Notes: generated by a model not told the origin, from the letters alone. Positions 6,572-15,188 are shown, counted from the first letter of the stretch. The stretch is 64,000 nucleotides of DNA from Candidatus Gastranaerophilales bacterium (GCA_944322945.1 CALUQN010000002.1:1-64000); one strand, 5' to 3'. Program-made: numbers and translations.

Positions 6572-9500
6572 TTGCTTGGTGCCGCACCGGTAATTGGTGA
6601 TTCTACAAGTTCCTCCCCACTTGCGGGGGAGGTTAGGTGGGGGGTAAACACAAACACCGAAGAAAGCCGCCCCCTCACCCCTAACCCCTCTCCCAAAGGT
6701 AGAGGGGAAGAAATAGTAATTAATCCCTCAGCTGACTTGGGGCGGCATACAGTCTCACACGGCTCGTACCTCGCCGGTTCGAACTTGTATCCCGTATGGC
6801 GAGGGAAAGGTGCAACACTCAAACCTGACGCCACCAGCGAACAAGGCGTTATGACCGGGGCTGCTGTGCAGCTGGAAGACGTTGATTTGAGCGAAGTTCC
6901 GTTGGATAAGCCGCTTTTGGACTATTTGCACGAAAATAATGTACAAATCCCGCAAACAGAATATGATGACGAGGGGAACCTTGTAGAAAGCGGCTCTATT
7001 TTAGCGCCCGAAAGCGCTTATACTTTGACGGAAGTTCCTGCAGGGGCGGACGGCGCAGCACCTGCGGGTGACAACATTATCACAAAATACGAGCTCAAGC
7101 CGGTTACGCATTACTACGACCCTGTGACTGGCAAAGAAGTGGCAGAGGCAGACAGACTGCCCGATGTTCAGTACAAGGAAGTCGTTTTTAAGGAAGCTTC
7201 CCCGGTTTATTACCAGTGGAATTTAAAGCAGACAACTTACGGCGAGGGCAATCAAAAATACACCATTACGCTCCAAAACTCTCCTGTCAAAGATGTTATT
7301 ATTAATGTGCTTTATGACAATACTAATACTTCCCAAAGAATAACCGTTGATAGCGGGACTGATTATGGTGACATAACTAGCAATTTTATCGGTAATTCTA
7401 CCGACGAGTACGGCGGGGCAATTTATAACAGAGGCACCATCGGCAATATCACAAGTAACTTTATTGGAAACTCTGCCAAGTACGGTGGGGCTATTTATAA
7501 CTACATCAGCAGAACAATTGGCAATATCACAGGTGACTTTATTGGAAACTCTGCCAGCAACGGCGGGGCGATTTATAACGTTGGCACAATTGGCGATATC
7601 ACAGGTGATTTTATTGGGAATTCTGCCGGAGACCATGGTGGTGCGATCCGTAACGAGGGCAGCACTATCGGCAACATCACTGGTGACTTTATTGGAAATT
7701 CTGCCGGAGACGGTGGCGGGGCGATTTATAACAGAGAGACCATCGGCGATATCACAGGTAATTTTATTGGAAATTCTGCTGTTGATGGTCGTGGTGGTGC
7801 GATTTATAACTACCATGGTACAATTGGCAATATCACCGGTGACTTTATTGGAAACTCTGCCAGCAGCAGCGGGGCGATTGATAACAGCAGCGGCACCATC
7901 GGAGATATCACCGGTGACTTTATTGGAAATTCTGCCGGAGACGGTGGCGGGGCGATTAATAATAACAACAGCGCCACCATCGGAGATATCACTGGGGACT
8001 TTATTGGAAATTCAAGCGACAATACTGGCGGGGCGATTTTTAACTTCTATGCTATAATTGGCAATATCACCGGTGATTTTATTGGGAATTCGACTCGCTA
8101 CTCCGGCGGGGCGATTGATAACAGCGGCACCATCGGAGATATCACCGGTGATTTTATTGGAAACTCTGCCAACAGCGACGGCGGGGCGATTTCTAACGAC
8201 TTCGACAGCAGCACCATCGGAGATATCACCGGAAACTTTATTGGAAACTCTGCCAACAGCGACGGCGGGGCAATTTATAACGAAGACAGTACCATCGGCA
8301 ACATTACAGGCAACTTTATTGGAAACTCTGCCAACAGCTCCGGCGGGGCGATTGAAAATAGCAGAGGCACCATCAGAGATATCACCGGTGACTTCATTGG
8401 AAACTCTGCCAGCCTCTACGGCGGGGCGATTGAGAATAACAGAGGCACCATCGGAGATATCACCGGTGACTTTATTGGAAACTCTGCCCGCAACTCCGGC
8501 GGGGCGATTAATAATAGGAACAGCGGCACCATCGAAGATATCACCGGTGACTTTATTGGAAACTCTGCCAGCAGCTATGGCGGGGCGATTTATAACGACA
8601 CCAGCAGCACCATCGGAGATATCACCGGTAACTTTATTGGAAACTCTGGCCGCAACTACGGCGGGGCGATTTATAACGATACCAGCACCATCGGAGATAT
8701 CACTGGCGATTTTATTGGGAACTCTGCCAACTCCGGCGGGACGATTTATAACGGCGGCACCATAGGCGATATCACAGGTGATTTTATTGGTAACTCTGCC
8801 CGCATCTACGGCGGGGCGATTTATAACAACAGCGGCACAATCGGAGATATCACCGGTGACTTTATTGGAAACTCTGCCAGCAGCTACGGCGGGGCGATTT
8901 ATAACAACGGCACCATAGGGGCAAAAGATAATGACAATACAATTATAGGAGGAATAATTAATTCTTCATTTATTGACAACTATGCACAATCAACTAACGG
9001 AGTTGCTAAAGGCGGCGCTATTTATTCTACAAAAGACCTGAATATTATCGCTGATAACGCACAAAATATTTTCTCAGGTAACTATACTGAAACTACAGAC
9101 GCTTCTGGTAACACTACCAGAGATGATAATGCTATCTATCTCGATGCGGCTGATGCTGCTTTAAACTTCAATCTGAAAAATAACGGTAGCATTGTTATGG
9201 CTGATAATATTGACGGTGTTGACGGTTATACTGTTAATATTACTGGCGATAATAAAGATAATACCACTTTCTACATGTTTAACGATATCAGAAACAGTAA
9301 TCTCACTGTGGCTAATACTACTTTAAATACTATTAATGATTCGGTACATATCTACGATGTAAATAGTTTTACTCTTGCCGGTGATACTAACTTCGTCGCA
9401 GATGTCGATTTAGCTAACAAAGAAATGGATAGGCTTACTGCAGGCTCCTACGGGGCACACAACGGAAACCTGAATGTCATCGGCATGAATCTTTTGTCTG

Positions 9501-10843
9501 ACGCTGTTCAGGGTGAATCTGTCACCGCTGTCTATTTCGCTGAACCTGACCTGAAAAACAACGTTGTTAACGCGGTCTCAGGTGGCACAGGGGATCTTCC
9601 CGACAGCTTCCAAACAACTGCTTACACACCTATATACAAATACAATGTTATCTACGACAAAGACAATCAATACGACGGTAAAGGCGACGGCGGTTACTTT
9701 GTCTTTGCCAAAGGCGACATTATCCTGCCTGACGAACCAGATGAACCGGACGAACCTAATTTACCAATTCCGCCTACAGGTGGCGGAACCACAGGCAACC
9801 CGTCTGATGCGTTCAACCCAGCTGTCTTAACCACTCCGGTCGGTAATCTTGCTGCAGGTCAAGCTGCTATGAACGAAGCGTTCAAATACGTCTTCGAACA
9901 TGCTGACGCCTTCACTCAATTACCATCTATGGAGCGTTACGCTAAAATCAATGCTAACAAATATGCATTAAGTACTGACTTCAACGATAATTTGCCGTCA
10001 TACGCTGATAACTTACATAACAAAGGCGTTTGGTTCAGACCGTATACCACTTTTGAAACCATGAACATTAAAAACGGGCCTAAAGTTGACGCCATCACTT
10101 ATGGTTCTCTTGTTGGCTTTGACGGTGATTTCAAAGAAATGAAAAACGGTTGGAGCAGAGTCTTCACTGGTTATGCAGGCTATATGGGTTCTTCTTTAAA
10201 CTATAGCGGTGTTGATACTACTATGAACGGCGGCTTATTAGGTTTCACCGAAACTTTCTACAAAGGTAACTTCTGGACTGCCATCACCGCATCAGCTGGT
10301 GCTTCTGTTGGTGAATCTCACACTATGTACGGTAAAGAAGATTATACTTCTCTTCTTGCTGGTGTTGGGTCTAAAACAGGGTACAACTTTGAATTTAAAG
10401 ACGGTAAGTTCATCATCCAGCCGATTATGTTCTTGTCTTATACTTTCGTTAATACCTTTGATTACAAGAACGCTGCAGGGGTCAGCATAGAAAGTGACCC
10501 GTTACACACTATTCAATTAAACCCTAGTGTTCGTTTCATTGCGAACCTCAAGGGCGGTTGGCAGCCATACGCTTCTGTCGGTATGGTTTGGAACTTAATG
10601 AATGAATCTAAGGTTACTGCCAATAACGTTAAGCTTCCTGAAATGAGCGTTAAACCTTACGTCGAATACGGTGTTGGTGTTCAACGTAACTGGGCTGACA
10701 AGTTCACAGCGTTCTTGCAAGCTATGATTCGTAACGGCGGCAGAAACGGTGTTGCTCTCACAGGCGGCTTCCGCTTCATGCTCGGCTCTGATTCCAAAAA
10801 CTCCGACAAGCCTAAGGTTAAAAAAGAGATTAAGTCACTATAG
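6572..10843 (+). CDS. Pmp-like autotransporter adhesin, phase-variable
   Basis: A 1,423-aa open frame from TTG 6572, which is only the first codon of that kind in the open frame. The true start is probably ATG 6462 through the G10 tract. Order: signal-peptide core just upstream; a repeat-derived linker (about residues 13-50, including PLTPNPSPKGRGE); a folded-looking region to about residue 265; 20 tandem repeats of about 24-28 residues carrying FIGNS and GGAI, the FxxN/GGA[I/L/V] signature of chlamydial polymorphic membrane proteins; a beta-helical region; a DEPDEPDEPN/Pro-Gly linker near 1055; and a C-terminal autotransporter beta-barrel (about 1140-1405). The barrel's last strand reads GGFRFMLG and is followed by a Lys-rich tail of 18 residues. 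It is inferred to sit in the outer membrane and display the repeats. Short internal frames on either strand here are shadows of the repeats. Confidence 0.85.
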   Translation: MLGAAPVIGDSTSSSPLAGEVRWGVNTNTEESRPLTPNPSPKGRGEEIVINPSADLGRHTVSHGSYLAGSNLYPVWRGKGATLKPDATSEQGVMTGAAVQLEDVDLSEVPLDKPLLDYLHENNVQIPQTEYDDEGNLVESGSILAPESAYTLTEVPAGADGAAPAGDNIITKYELKPVTHYYDPVTGKEVAEADRLPDVQYKEVVFKEASPVYYQWNLKQTTYGEGNQKYTITLQNSPVKDVIINVLYDNTNTSQRITVDSGTDYGDITSNFIGNSTDEYGGAIYNRGTIGNITSNFIGNSAKYGGAIYNYISRTIGNITGDFIGNSASNGGAIYNVGTIGDITGDFIGNSAGDHGGAIRNEGSTIGNITGDFIGNSAGDGGGAIYNRETIGDITGNFIGNSAVDGRGGAIYNYHGTIGNITGDFIGNSASSSGAIDNSSGTIGDITGDFIGNSAGDGGGAINNNNSATIGDITGDFIGNSSDNTGGAIFNFYAIIGNITGDFIGNSTRYSGGAIDNSGTIGDITGDFIGNSANSDGGAISNDFDSSTIGDITGNFIGNSANSDGGAIYNEDSTIGNITGNFIGNSANSSGGAIENSRGTIRDITGDFIGNSASLYGGAIENNRGTIGDITGDFIGNSARNSGGAINNRNSGTIEDITGDFIGNSASSYGGAIYNDTSSTIGDITGNFIGNSGRNYGGAIYNDTSTIGDITGDFIGNSANSGGTIYNGGTIGDITGDFIGNSARIYGGAIYNNSGTIGDITGDFIGNSASSYGGAIYNNGTIGAKDNDNTIIGGIINSSFIDNYAQSTNGVAKGGAIYSTKDLNIIADNAQNIFSGNYTETTDASGNTTRDDNAIYLDAADAALNFNLKNNGSIVMADNIDGVDGYTVNITGDNKDNTTFYMFNDIRNSNLTVANTTLNTINDSVHIYDVNSFTLAGDTNFVADVDLANKEMDRLTAGSYGAHNGNLNVIGMNLLSDAVQGESVTAVYFAEPDLKNNVVNAVSGGTGDLPDSFQTTAYTPIYKYNVIYDKDNQYDGKGDGGYFVFAKGDIILPDEPDEPDEPNLPIPPTGGGTTGNPSDAFNPAVLTTPVGNLAAGQAAMNEAFKYVFEHADAFTQLPSMERYAKINANKYALSTDFNDNLPSYADNLHNKGVWFRPYTTFETMNIKNGPKVDAITYGSLVGFDGDFKEMKNGWSRVFTGYAGYMGSSLNYSGVDTTMNGGLLGFTETFYKGNFWTAITASAGASVGESHTMYGKEDYTSLLAGVGSKTGYNFEFKDGKFIIQPIMFLSYTFVNTFDYKNAAGVSIESDPLHTIQLNPSVRFIANLKGGWQPYASVGMVWNLMNESKVTANNVKLPEMSVKPYVEYGVGVQRNWADKFTAFLQAMIRNGGRNGVALTGGFRFMLGSDSKNSDKPKVKKEIKSL
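6600..6705 (+). repeat. Two intergenic repeat units inside the autotransporter frame
   Basis: 6608-6645 (CCTCCCC...GGGGGAGG then TTAGGTGGGG) matches, on the other strand, the unit near 11495-11530. 6670-6707 (CCCCTCACCCCTAACCCC, then CTCTCCC...GGTAGAGGGG) is the aggagaggg/ggggtgagg family. Both are read in frame, as SSPLAGEVRWGV and RPLTPNPSPKGRGEE, between the signal peptide and the passenger. Confidence 0.75.
7374..8930 (+). repeat. Tandem coding repeats, 20 FIGNS/GGAI units
   Basis: About 20 units of 69-84 bp, each encoding GDITGDFIGNSA...GGAIYN...GTI with variable segments between. DNA identity among units is high (for example 'atcaccggtgactttattgg' recurs many times), favouring recombinational gain and loss of units. 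A degenerate 21st unit (SSFIDNYAQ...GGAIYS) follows. Confidence 0.9.
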
Positions 10844-10973
10844 CAAACAGTAATAAAAAAACAGAGGAGAAAAATTTTTTTCGGAACACGCGACTCACTG
10901 CGTTCGCGCTATCGTCCTCAAAAAACATTTCTCCTCTGTTTTTTGCTATCACAAAAGAAGAGATTAAGTCACT
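10824..10973. other. 16-bp direct repeats flanking a large inverted repeat after the autotransporter
   Basis: AAGAGATTAAGTCACT occurs at 10824-10839, covering the last codons, and again at 10958-10973. Between them, ACAGAGGAGAAA (near 10861) faces TTTCTCCTCTGT (near 10928) followed by TTTTTT, enclosing a GC-rich loop. It could work as a terminator. The flanking direct repeats also resemble the duplicated target of an inserted element. Confidence 0.5.
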
Positions 10974-10984
10974 CTAAAGACGAT

Positions 10985-12200
10985 AGGACGTTAAGTTCGT
11001 TTCAGCCCTCTCCTGAACCAGGAGAGGGCTGGGTATTGTTGGGCAAGTATGCCCAACCGACATACCTATAACTCTTTCGCCCAACAATGCACTTTGTACC
11101 CTCCCCAGGTCGGGGAGGGCTAGGGTGGGGAACAAACATGATGTTTACTGTCATCCTGAAAGCGTAGAAAATCCGTTTTTTGAAAAACGTGATTTTCAAG
11201 CTGTTCAGGATCTTGCCATGCGGAAAATCTTGCCAGCTCTTCACAAGCTAAGACCCTGAACCAAGTTCAGGGTGACAATAAGAAAAAAGAAAGTTATCAG
11301 AAACGTAGTTTCTGATGACTCGTTTCTTTTAGTCGCGTTTTTCTCTTTCTTTGGTTCTGTTTCAAGTTTTGCAGTTTTGTTTATTTTATTACTGTTTTTT
11401 CATACTTGTTGATGCAAACGTTACGTTTGCTCTTTTACTCGCAATAAAAGAGAAAGAAATGAACAGCAAACATAATGGTTCTCGCCTTGCCCCCCCACCT
11501 AACCTCCCCCACACAATGTGGGGGGAGGAATTAAAACTGCTAAGCTCTTACGGGTATAACAAAGTTGGTGGGCACGCGTTCGCTTTGCCCACCCTATAAC
11601 TCTTTCGCCCAACAATGCACTTTGTACCCTCCCCAGGTCGGGGAGGGCAAGGGTGGGGAACAAATATTATGTTTGGCAAACGTAACGTTTGTATCAATAG
11701 GACTATTCAACTTTTAAAAAGTCGCCTTTTGAAAATGCTCAAGAGATTTTGAAATACTTTTAACAGGCGGCTTTTAGTACGCCCGTAAGAGTTTTTCAAT
11801 CTTAGTAGGGCAGGGGCAGGGGTGAGGTCTTACTGTCAGGCATTGCCTGACCTACAGTAACTGCTTCGCGTGGGGGGAGGAATTAAAACTGCTAAGCTCT
11901 TACGGTCATGACAAATTTGGTGGGCACGCGTACGCTTTGCCCACCCTATAACTCTTTTATTAGCAATAGTATGGTAACAATACCCGTCAAGGGGGAGGCT
12001 GGGTGGGGGTGTCGCCACACAAATGAAGCAAATTCAAGACAGGGGCAGGGGTGAGGTCTTACTGTCAGGCATTGCCTGACCTACATAAACTTGAGGAGTG
12101 TTGGCAAGATTTTCTGCACGGCAAGATCCTGAACAGCTTGAAAATCTCGTTTTAATAAAAACGGATTTTCTACGCTTTCAGGATGACAGCAAACATCATG
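10985..12200. repeat. Longest intergenic mosaic of palindromic repeats
   Basis: About 1.2 kb without a credible gene. It contains the TTGGGCAAGTATGCCCAA unit near 11039, CCCTCCCCAGGTCGGGGAGGG near 11100 and 11630, the 'tttctacgctttcaggatga' unit near 11160 (inverted) and 12165, GCAAACGTTACGTTTGC near 11413, the roughly 100-bp unit at 11690-11800, GGTGGGCACGCG...CCCACC near 11570 and 11920, TCAGGCATTGCCTGA at 11835-11855 and 12064-12084, and a second copy (11954-11979) of the 26 bp found at 45-70. Confidence 0.85.
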
Positions 12201-12205
12201 TTTGC

Positions 12206-13723
12206 CTATGAGAAGGCTTTGAAGGAGCGTTCCATGTTCTTATCAAGTACGCCCTTGATTGAATCGTATTCCGTCTGCAAGGCATTATGCTCTGTGTCTA
12301 ATTTTTTGATATCATTGTCGTATTCTTTGTCTTTAGCCTGAATATCTCTCAGTGCCTGTTCGTATTTGACTTCCGCTTTTGTAATCGCAAGCTGGTCTGT
12401 GACTTCAACAATGTCAGAGGTTGAAGACCAAGTTGTAGCCTGCCAGGTTTTGTTTTCGAGTTCTGTAGTGGTGTCGTAGTCTTCGTTGAACACGACTTTT
12501 TCCAGCGTTAATTCACCGGATTCCAGCGCAAATTTCAGCCATTCAGGGCTGTTTATCAAAACTTCGTCAAATTCAACCCAGCTTTGCTCTTCTTCTTTTG
12601 TTTTTTCAAAGTATTTTTCGTTCAAATAACTATGGTCGTTAAAGTCAGGGTCTGTGGCACTCTGCATAAATTCTTCGTCAAACACGGCGCCGTTCATGCG
12701 GTACCAGAGGTTTGTGTACCATTCAGCCTTGTCAGGGTCTGTGATTTCTATATCGGTAATTGTTTTCATCTGCGGGGTTTCATTCTCCCACTTTATAAGC
12801 GCGTCATTATAACCTTTTTCATCAAAAACTTCTATTATCTCTTTTTTCGCCTGTTTCAAGTCGTGGTCAATTAGGTGGAAAAATTCCTGTACCAGAGCTT
12901 CTTCTTCCGGAGTATCAATATCGCCACCGTATGAATCACCGTCTGTATGTGTAAAATGAGCTTTCCATAATAAATCTACTGCCGCTTGATATACGCTTTT
13001 GCCAGCGTGGGGACATCCAGGTTCACTACAGCATTGTGCGTCATGAATTCCGGCTGCAACTGTAGGCATCGGGTGTTTGTCGTGTGACCAGTGCCAATCG
13101 CCGCCGCTTGTTACTTCAAATTTTTCTTTGGTACTTGTTTCGTGTATACCAGGCCCGAGCATACTTGCCAAAACGTGCATATAGCAGTTTTTACCCTGCT
13201 TTGATAAAGAGTAACAGCTACTTGCTTCTCGCATAAAAGCTTCATAAAGCTCATTTGTTTCAGTATTTATCTCTTTCTCCGTAGTAAAATCTTCTTTTTT
13301 TGGTTCTCTTGACTTCCAATCTGCAAGCCATTCAGGGTCAACTATTTCTTTCTCAATCATTTTTGCACAGTTGTTCAACACTAAAAATTCATCACGGTTG
13401 TTCGCCTGTTGGAAAGTTGTTGCATCACCGTGGTTAACCATTGTCTGCCCGGCTCTGTTTACTAACGCGTACTGATTTTTAAGCGGCTGATAGTACAGCA
13501 GTGTACTAGCCGTCAAGTCATAAAGTGTTTGTTTCCCGTTTGCATCATAATAAACGTACTGTAATTTTGTCGCATTCAAAGCTTCCATATACTCATCACT
13601 TGCCGCCTGCGTTTCGTTTGCAAGGCGAACTTTACTGTTCGCAACCATTTGCGAACGGAATTCGTTATTAGTTAATCTGGTGGTTATACTCAGGAGTCTT
13701 GCCTGAGATGCTGCCATTCCCAT
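12206..13723 (-). CDS. Flagellin-shaped secreted-protein candidate, unknown family
   Basis: A 505-aa protein without a cleavable signal peptide. It opens with MGMAASQARLLSITTRLTNN, a helical polar segment (about residues 1-60), has a variable acidic middle (with a Cys/His-rich stretch CCSEPGCPH near 235), and ends in a heptad-like coiled coil (about 450-505). Conserved helical ends around a variable centre are the architecture of flagellar axial proteins. I do not recognise the exact family, and homology to flagellin is not shown. A sigma-28-like promoter (13767-13794) and an HLR1-like box (13823-13837) lie upstream. Export by the flagellar apparatus is inferred only. Confidence 0.7.
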   Translation of the reverse strand: MGMAASQARLLSITTRLTNNEFRSQMVANSKVRLANETQAASDEYMEALNATKLQYVYYDANGKQTLYDLTASTLLYYQPLKNQYALVNRAGQTMVNHGDATTFQQANNRDEFLVLNNCAKMIEKEIVDPEWLADWKSREPKKEDFTTEKEINTETNELYEAFMREASSCYSLSKQGKNCYMHVLASMLGPGIHETSTKEKFEVTSGGDWHWSHDKHPMPTVAAGIHDAQCCSEPGCPHAGKSVYQAAVDLLWKAHFTHTDGDSYGGDIDTPEEEALVQEFFHLIDHDLKQAKKEIIEVFDEKGYNDALIKWENETPQMKTITDIEITDPDKAEWYTNLWYRMNGAVFDEEFMQSATDPDFNDHSYLNEKYFEKTKEEEQSWVEFDEVLINSPEWLKFALESGELTLEKVVFNEDYDTTTELENKTWQATTWSSTSDIVEVTDQLAITKAEVKYEQALRDIQAKDKEYDNDIKKLDTEHNALQTEYDSIKGVLDKNMERSFKAFS

Positions 13724-13766
13724 AGGATTAGCTGTTCCTTTCGTTAAAATCAGTACGTTAATTCAT

Positions 13767-13794
13767 ATATCGGCATTTTATGCTGATTTATTTG
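13767..13794 (-). promoter_or_regulatory. Sigma-28-type promoter of the 505-aa gene
   Basis: On the minus strand CAAATAAA (13794-13787), 12 bases, then GCCGATAT (13774-13767), close to the FliA -10 GCCGATAA. Spacing is identical to the candidate at 2809-2836. The region is also an imperfect dyad (ATCAGCATAAAATGCCGAT). Confidence 0.5.
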
Positions 13795-13822
13795 ACTTTC
13801 TGGGGTATATTTCAAAGAATTG

Positions 13823-13837
13823 TTACAAATGTTTACA
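13823..13837 (-). promoter_or_regulatory. HLR1-like direct-repeat operator
   Basis: TGTAA-ACATT-TGTAA on the minus strand. The plus strand reads GTTACAAA-TG-TTTACACA, one position off the HLR1 consensus. It is about 28 bases upstream of the sigma-28-like -35 box of the 505-aa gene. Confidence 0.45.
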
Positions 13838-13839
13838 CA

Positions 13840-15132
13840 TTACAGAACAATTTGCGTACCGAGAATAATTCTGTGGCTGTCTTCGGTGTTTTCGTTCTGG
13901 CAGAAGACATAGTTTAGGATAAGCCTGAGCGCCTGACCTTTTATAAAGTAATTCAGACCTGCGGTGTATTCCCGTTTCAGGTCGCCGGAGATGTCTCTAT
14001 TGGGGTCAAACTGGTCAAACCTTGCAAGTACGTGAAGTTTCTGCGTAATTCTGTAGGAAATTGTTGTATAAAACCCGCTTGCTTTATCAGTGCTTGTCAC
14101 TCGTCCGTTGTAGCCGTCGGCTATGGAATATTCAAAATTTGCCGCAAATTTTTTGTATGAATAACCGATATAAGCGCCTCCGACAACGTAGTCAATATTG
14201 TTATGCCCGGCGTTTAAGCCGCCGCCGATTACGAGGTTGCCGTATTTGCCGTCAGTTTTGCCAAGCGGTTTCAGGTTTACCCAGCCGGTAAATTCCGGGC
14301 CTGCGAAAAATGTCCTGAAAAATCTGTCGGATGTGTTCAAGGCTAAACTATAGTCTGCAAGGTCATAATTCCCGACTACACGAAGCCCTAATGCACGCGT
14401 GTTACCGAAGTTTCTGGCGATTTGCGAACGGAAAGCAAAAGGCAGGGTATAAGTGCTTGCACCGCCGTCTACACCAACCTGATTGCGTGAATTACCAACG
14501 ATTATCTTGTGATGCGGAATGTATGTGTTCATTATGTAAGCGTCTGTCACAAGCCCTTGTAAAAATGTGTAGTATTCGGAGTTTTTAAAATTTAACTGCA
14601 TTTTAAAATCAGTGTTTTTGTCTTTAAAATCTCCGATAACGCCGGCTTCCAGCACATTCAAATCATATTCCGTATCATAATCCGACGTGGTAAACAGACT
14701 GTTAAAATTTCCCTGAAATGCGCCGTAAAATTGTACCTTGTCCACAGGCCCGTTCTTATATTTAAAGGTCAATTCATCCTGCAAAAGATATGAAGGAATA
14801 GAGGTTCTGGTTAATTCTTTTTTGTAAATACGCCCGAAAAGCGATTCCTCTTCAATTTTGAAAGGATGATCGCTGTCTTTGTCTTTGTCAATCAGGTTGT
14901 CAAACATAGAAAACTCGACATCAACGTTATCAAGCGCGCGGTCATTTTCGTATAAATCGGTCTTAGGTTTTTCAGGCTTTGAATCTGATTTTGAAATATC
15001 CAGTTCAACAACATCCTGCTGTTGGTTAGGGATTTCAACCGCCTTAATTTTATCCCCTGTAGAGATGGCAAATGCCGGCGGGGAAAGCATTAGCATACAT
15101 ATTAAAACTGCTATTCCAAAAATACGGTTCAC
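13840..15132 (-). CDS. Outer-membrane beta-barrel (porin-like) protein
   Basis: 430 aa. A clear Sec signal peptide (about residues 1-22, ending PPAFA) is followed by a polar linker (to about residue 100) and then alternating amphipathic strands rich in Tyr, Gly and Asn through to a C-terminal strand (RIILGTQIVL). Phrases such as HVLARFDQFDPN and YTAGLNYFIKGQALRLILNY resemble phosphate-selective-porin O/P-type barrels. No SLH domain is present, unlike typical cyanobacterial porins. Role inferred: diffusion channel. The start lies divergent from the decarboxylase at 15195. Confidence 0.75.
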   Translation of the reverse strand: MNRIFGIAVLICMLMLSPPAFAISTGDKIKAVEIPNQQQDVVELDISKSDSKPEKPKTDLYENDRALDNVDVEFSMFDNLIDKDKDSDHPFKIEEESLFGRIYKKELTRTSIPSYLLQDELTFKYKNGPVDKVQFYGAFQGNFNSLFTTSDYDTEYDLNVLEAGVIGDFKDKNTDFKMQLNFKNSEYYTFLQGLVTDAYIMNTYIPHHKIIVGNSRNQVGVDGGASTYTLPFAFRSQIARNFGNTRALGLRVVGNYDLADYSLALNTSDRFFRTFFAGPEFTGWVNLKPLGKTDGKYGNLVIGGGLNAGHNNIDYVVGGAYIGYSYKKFAANFEYSIADGYNGRVTSTDKASGFYTTISYRITQKLHVLARFDQFDPNRDISGDLKREYTAGLNYFIKGQALRLILNYVFCQNENTEDSHRIILGTQIVL

Positions 15133-15158
15133 AAATATTAACTATATCATAAAAACAC

Positions 15159-15188
15159 TTGAAATTCATAATTTTTTTATTGTATATT
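15159..15188 (+). promoter_or_regulatory. Promoter of the decarboxylase, leaderless type
   Basis: TTGAAA (15159-15164), an 18-base spacer and TATATT (15183-15188), then exactly six bases to the ATG at 15195. There is no ribosome-binding site. Confidence 0.5.

Noticed and set aside
7223-8765. Several open frames of 70-235 aa on both strands inside the autotransporter repeats
   Set aside because: They arise from the regular repeat period of the coding sequence, have repetitive low-complexity products and no ribosome-binding sites.
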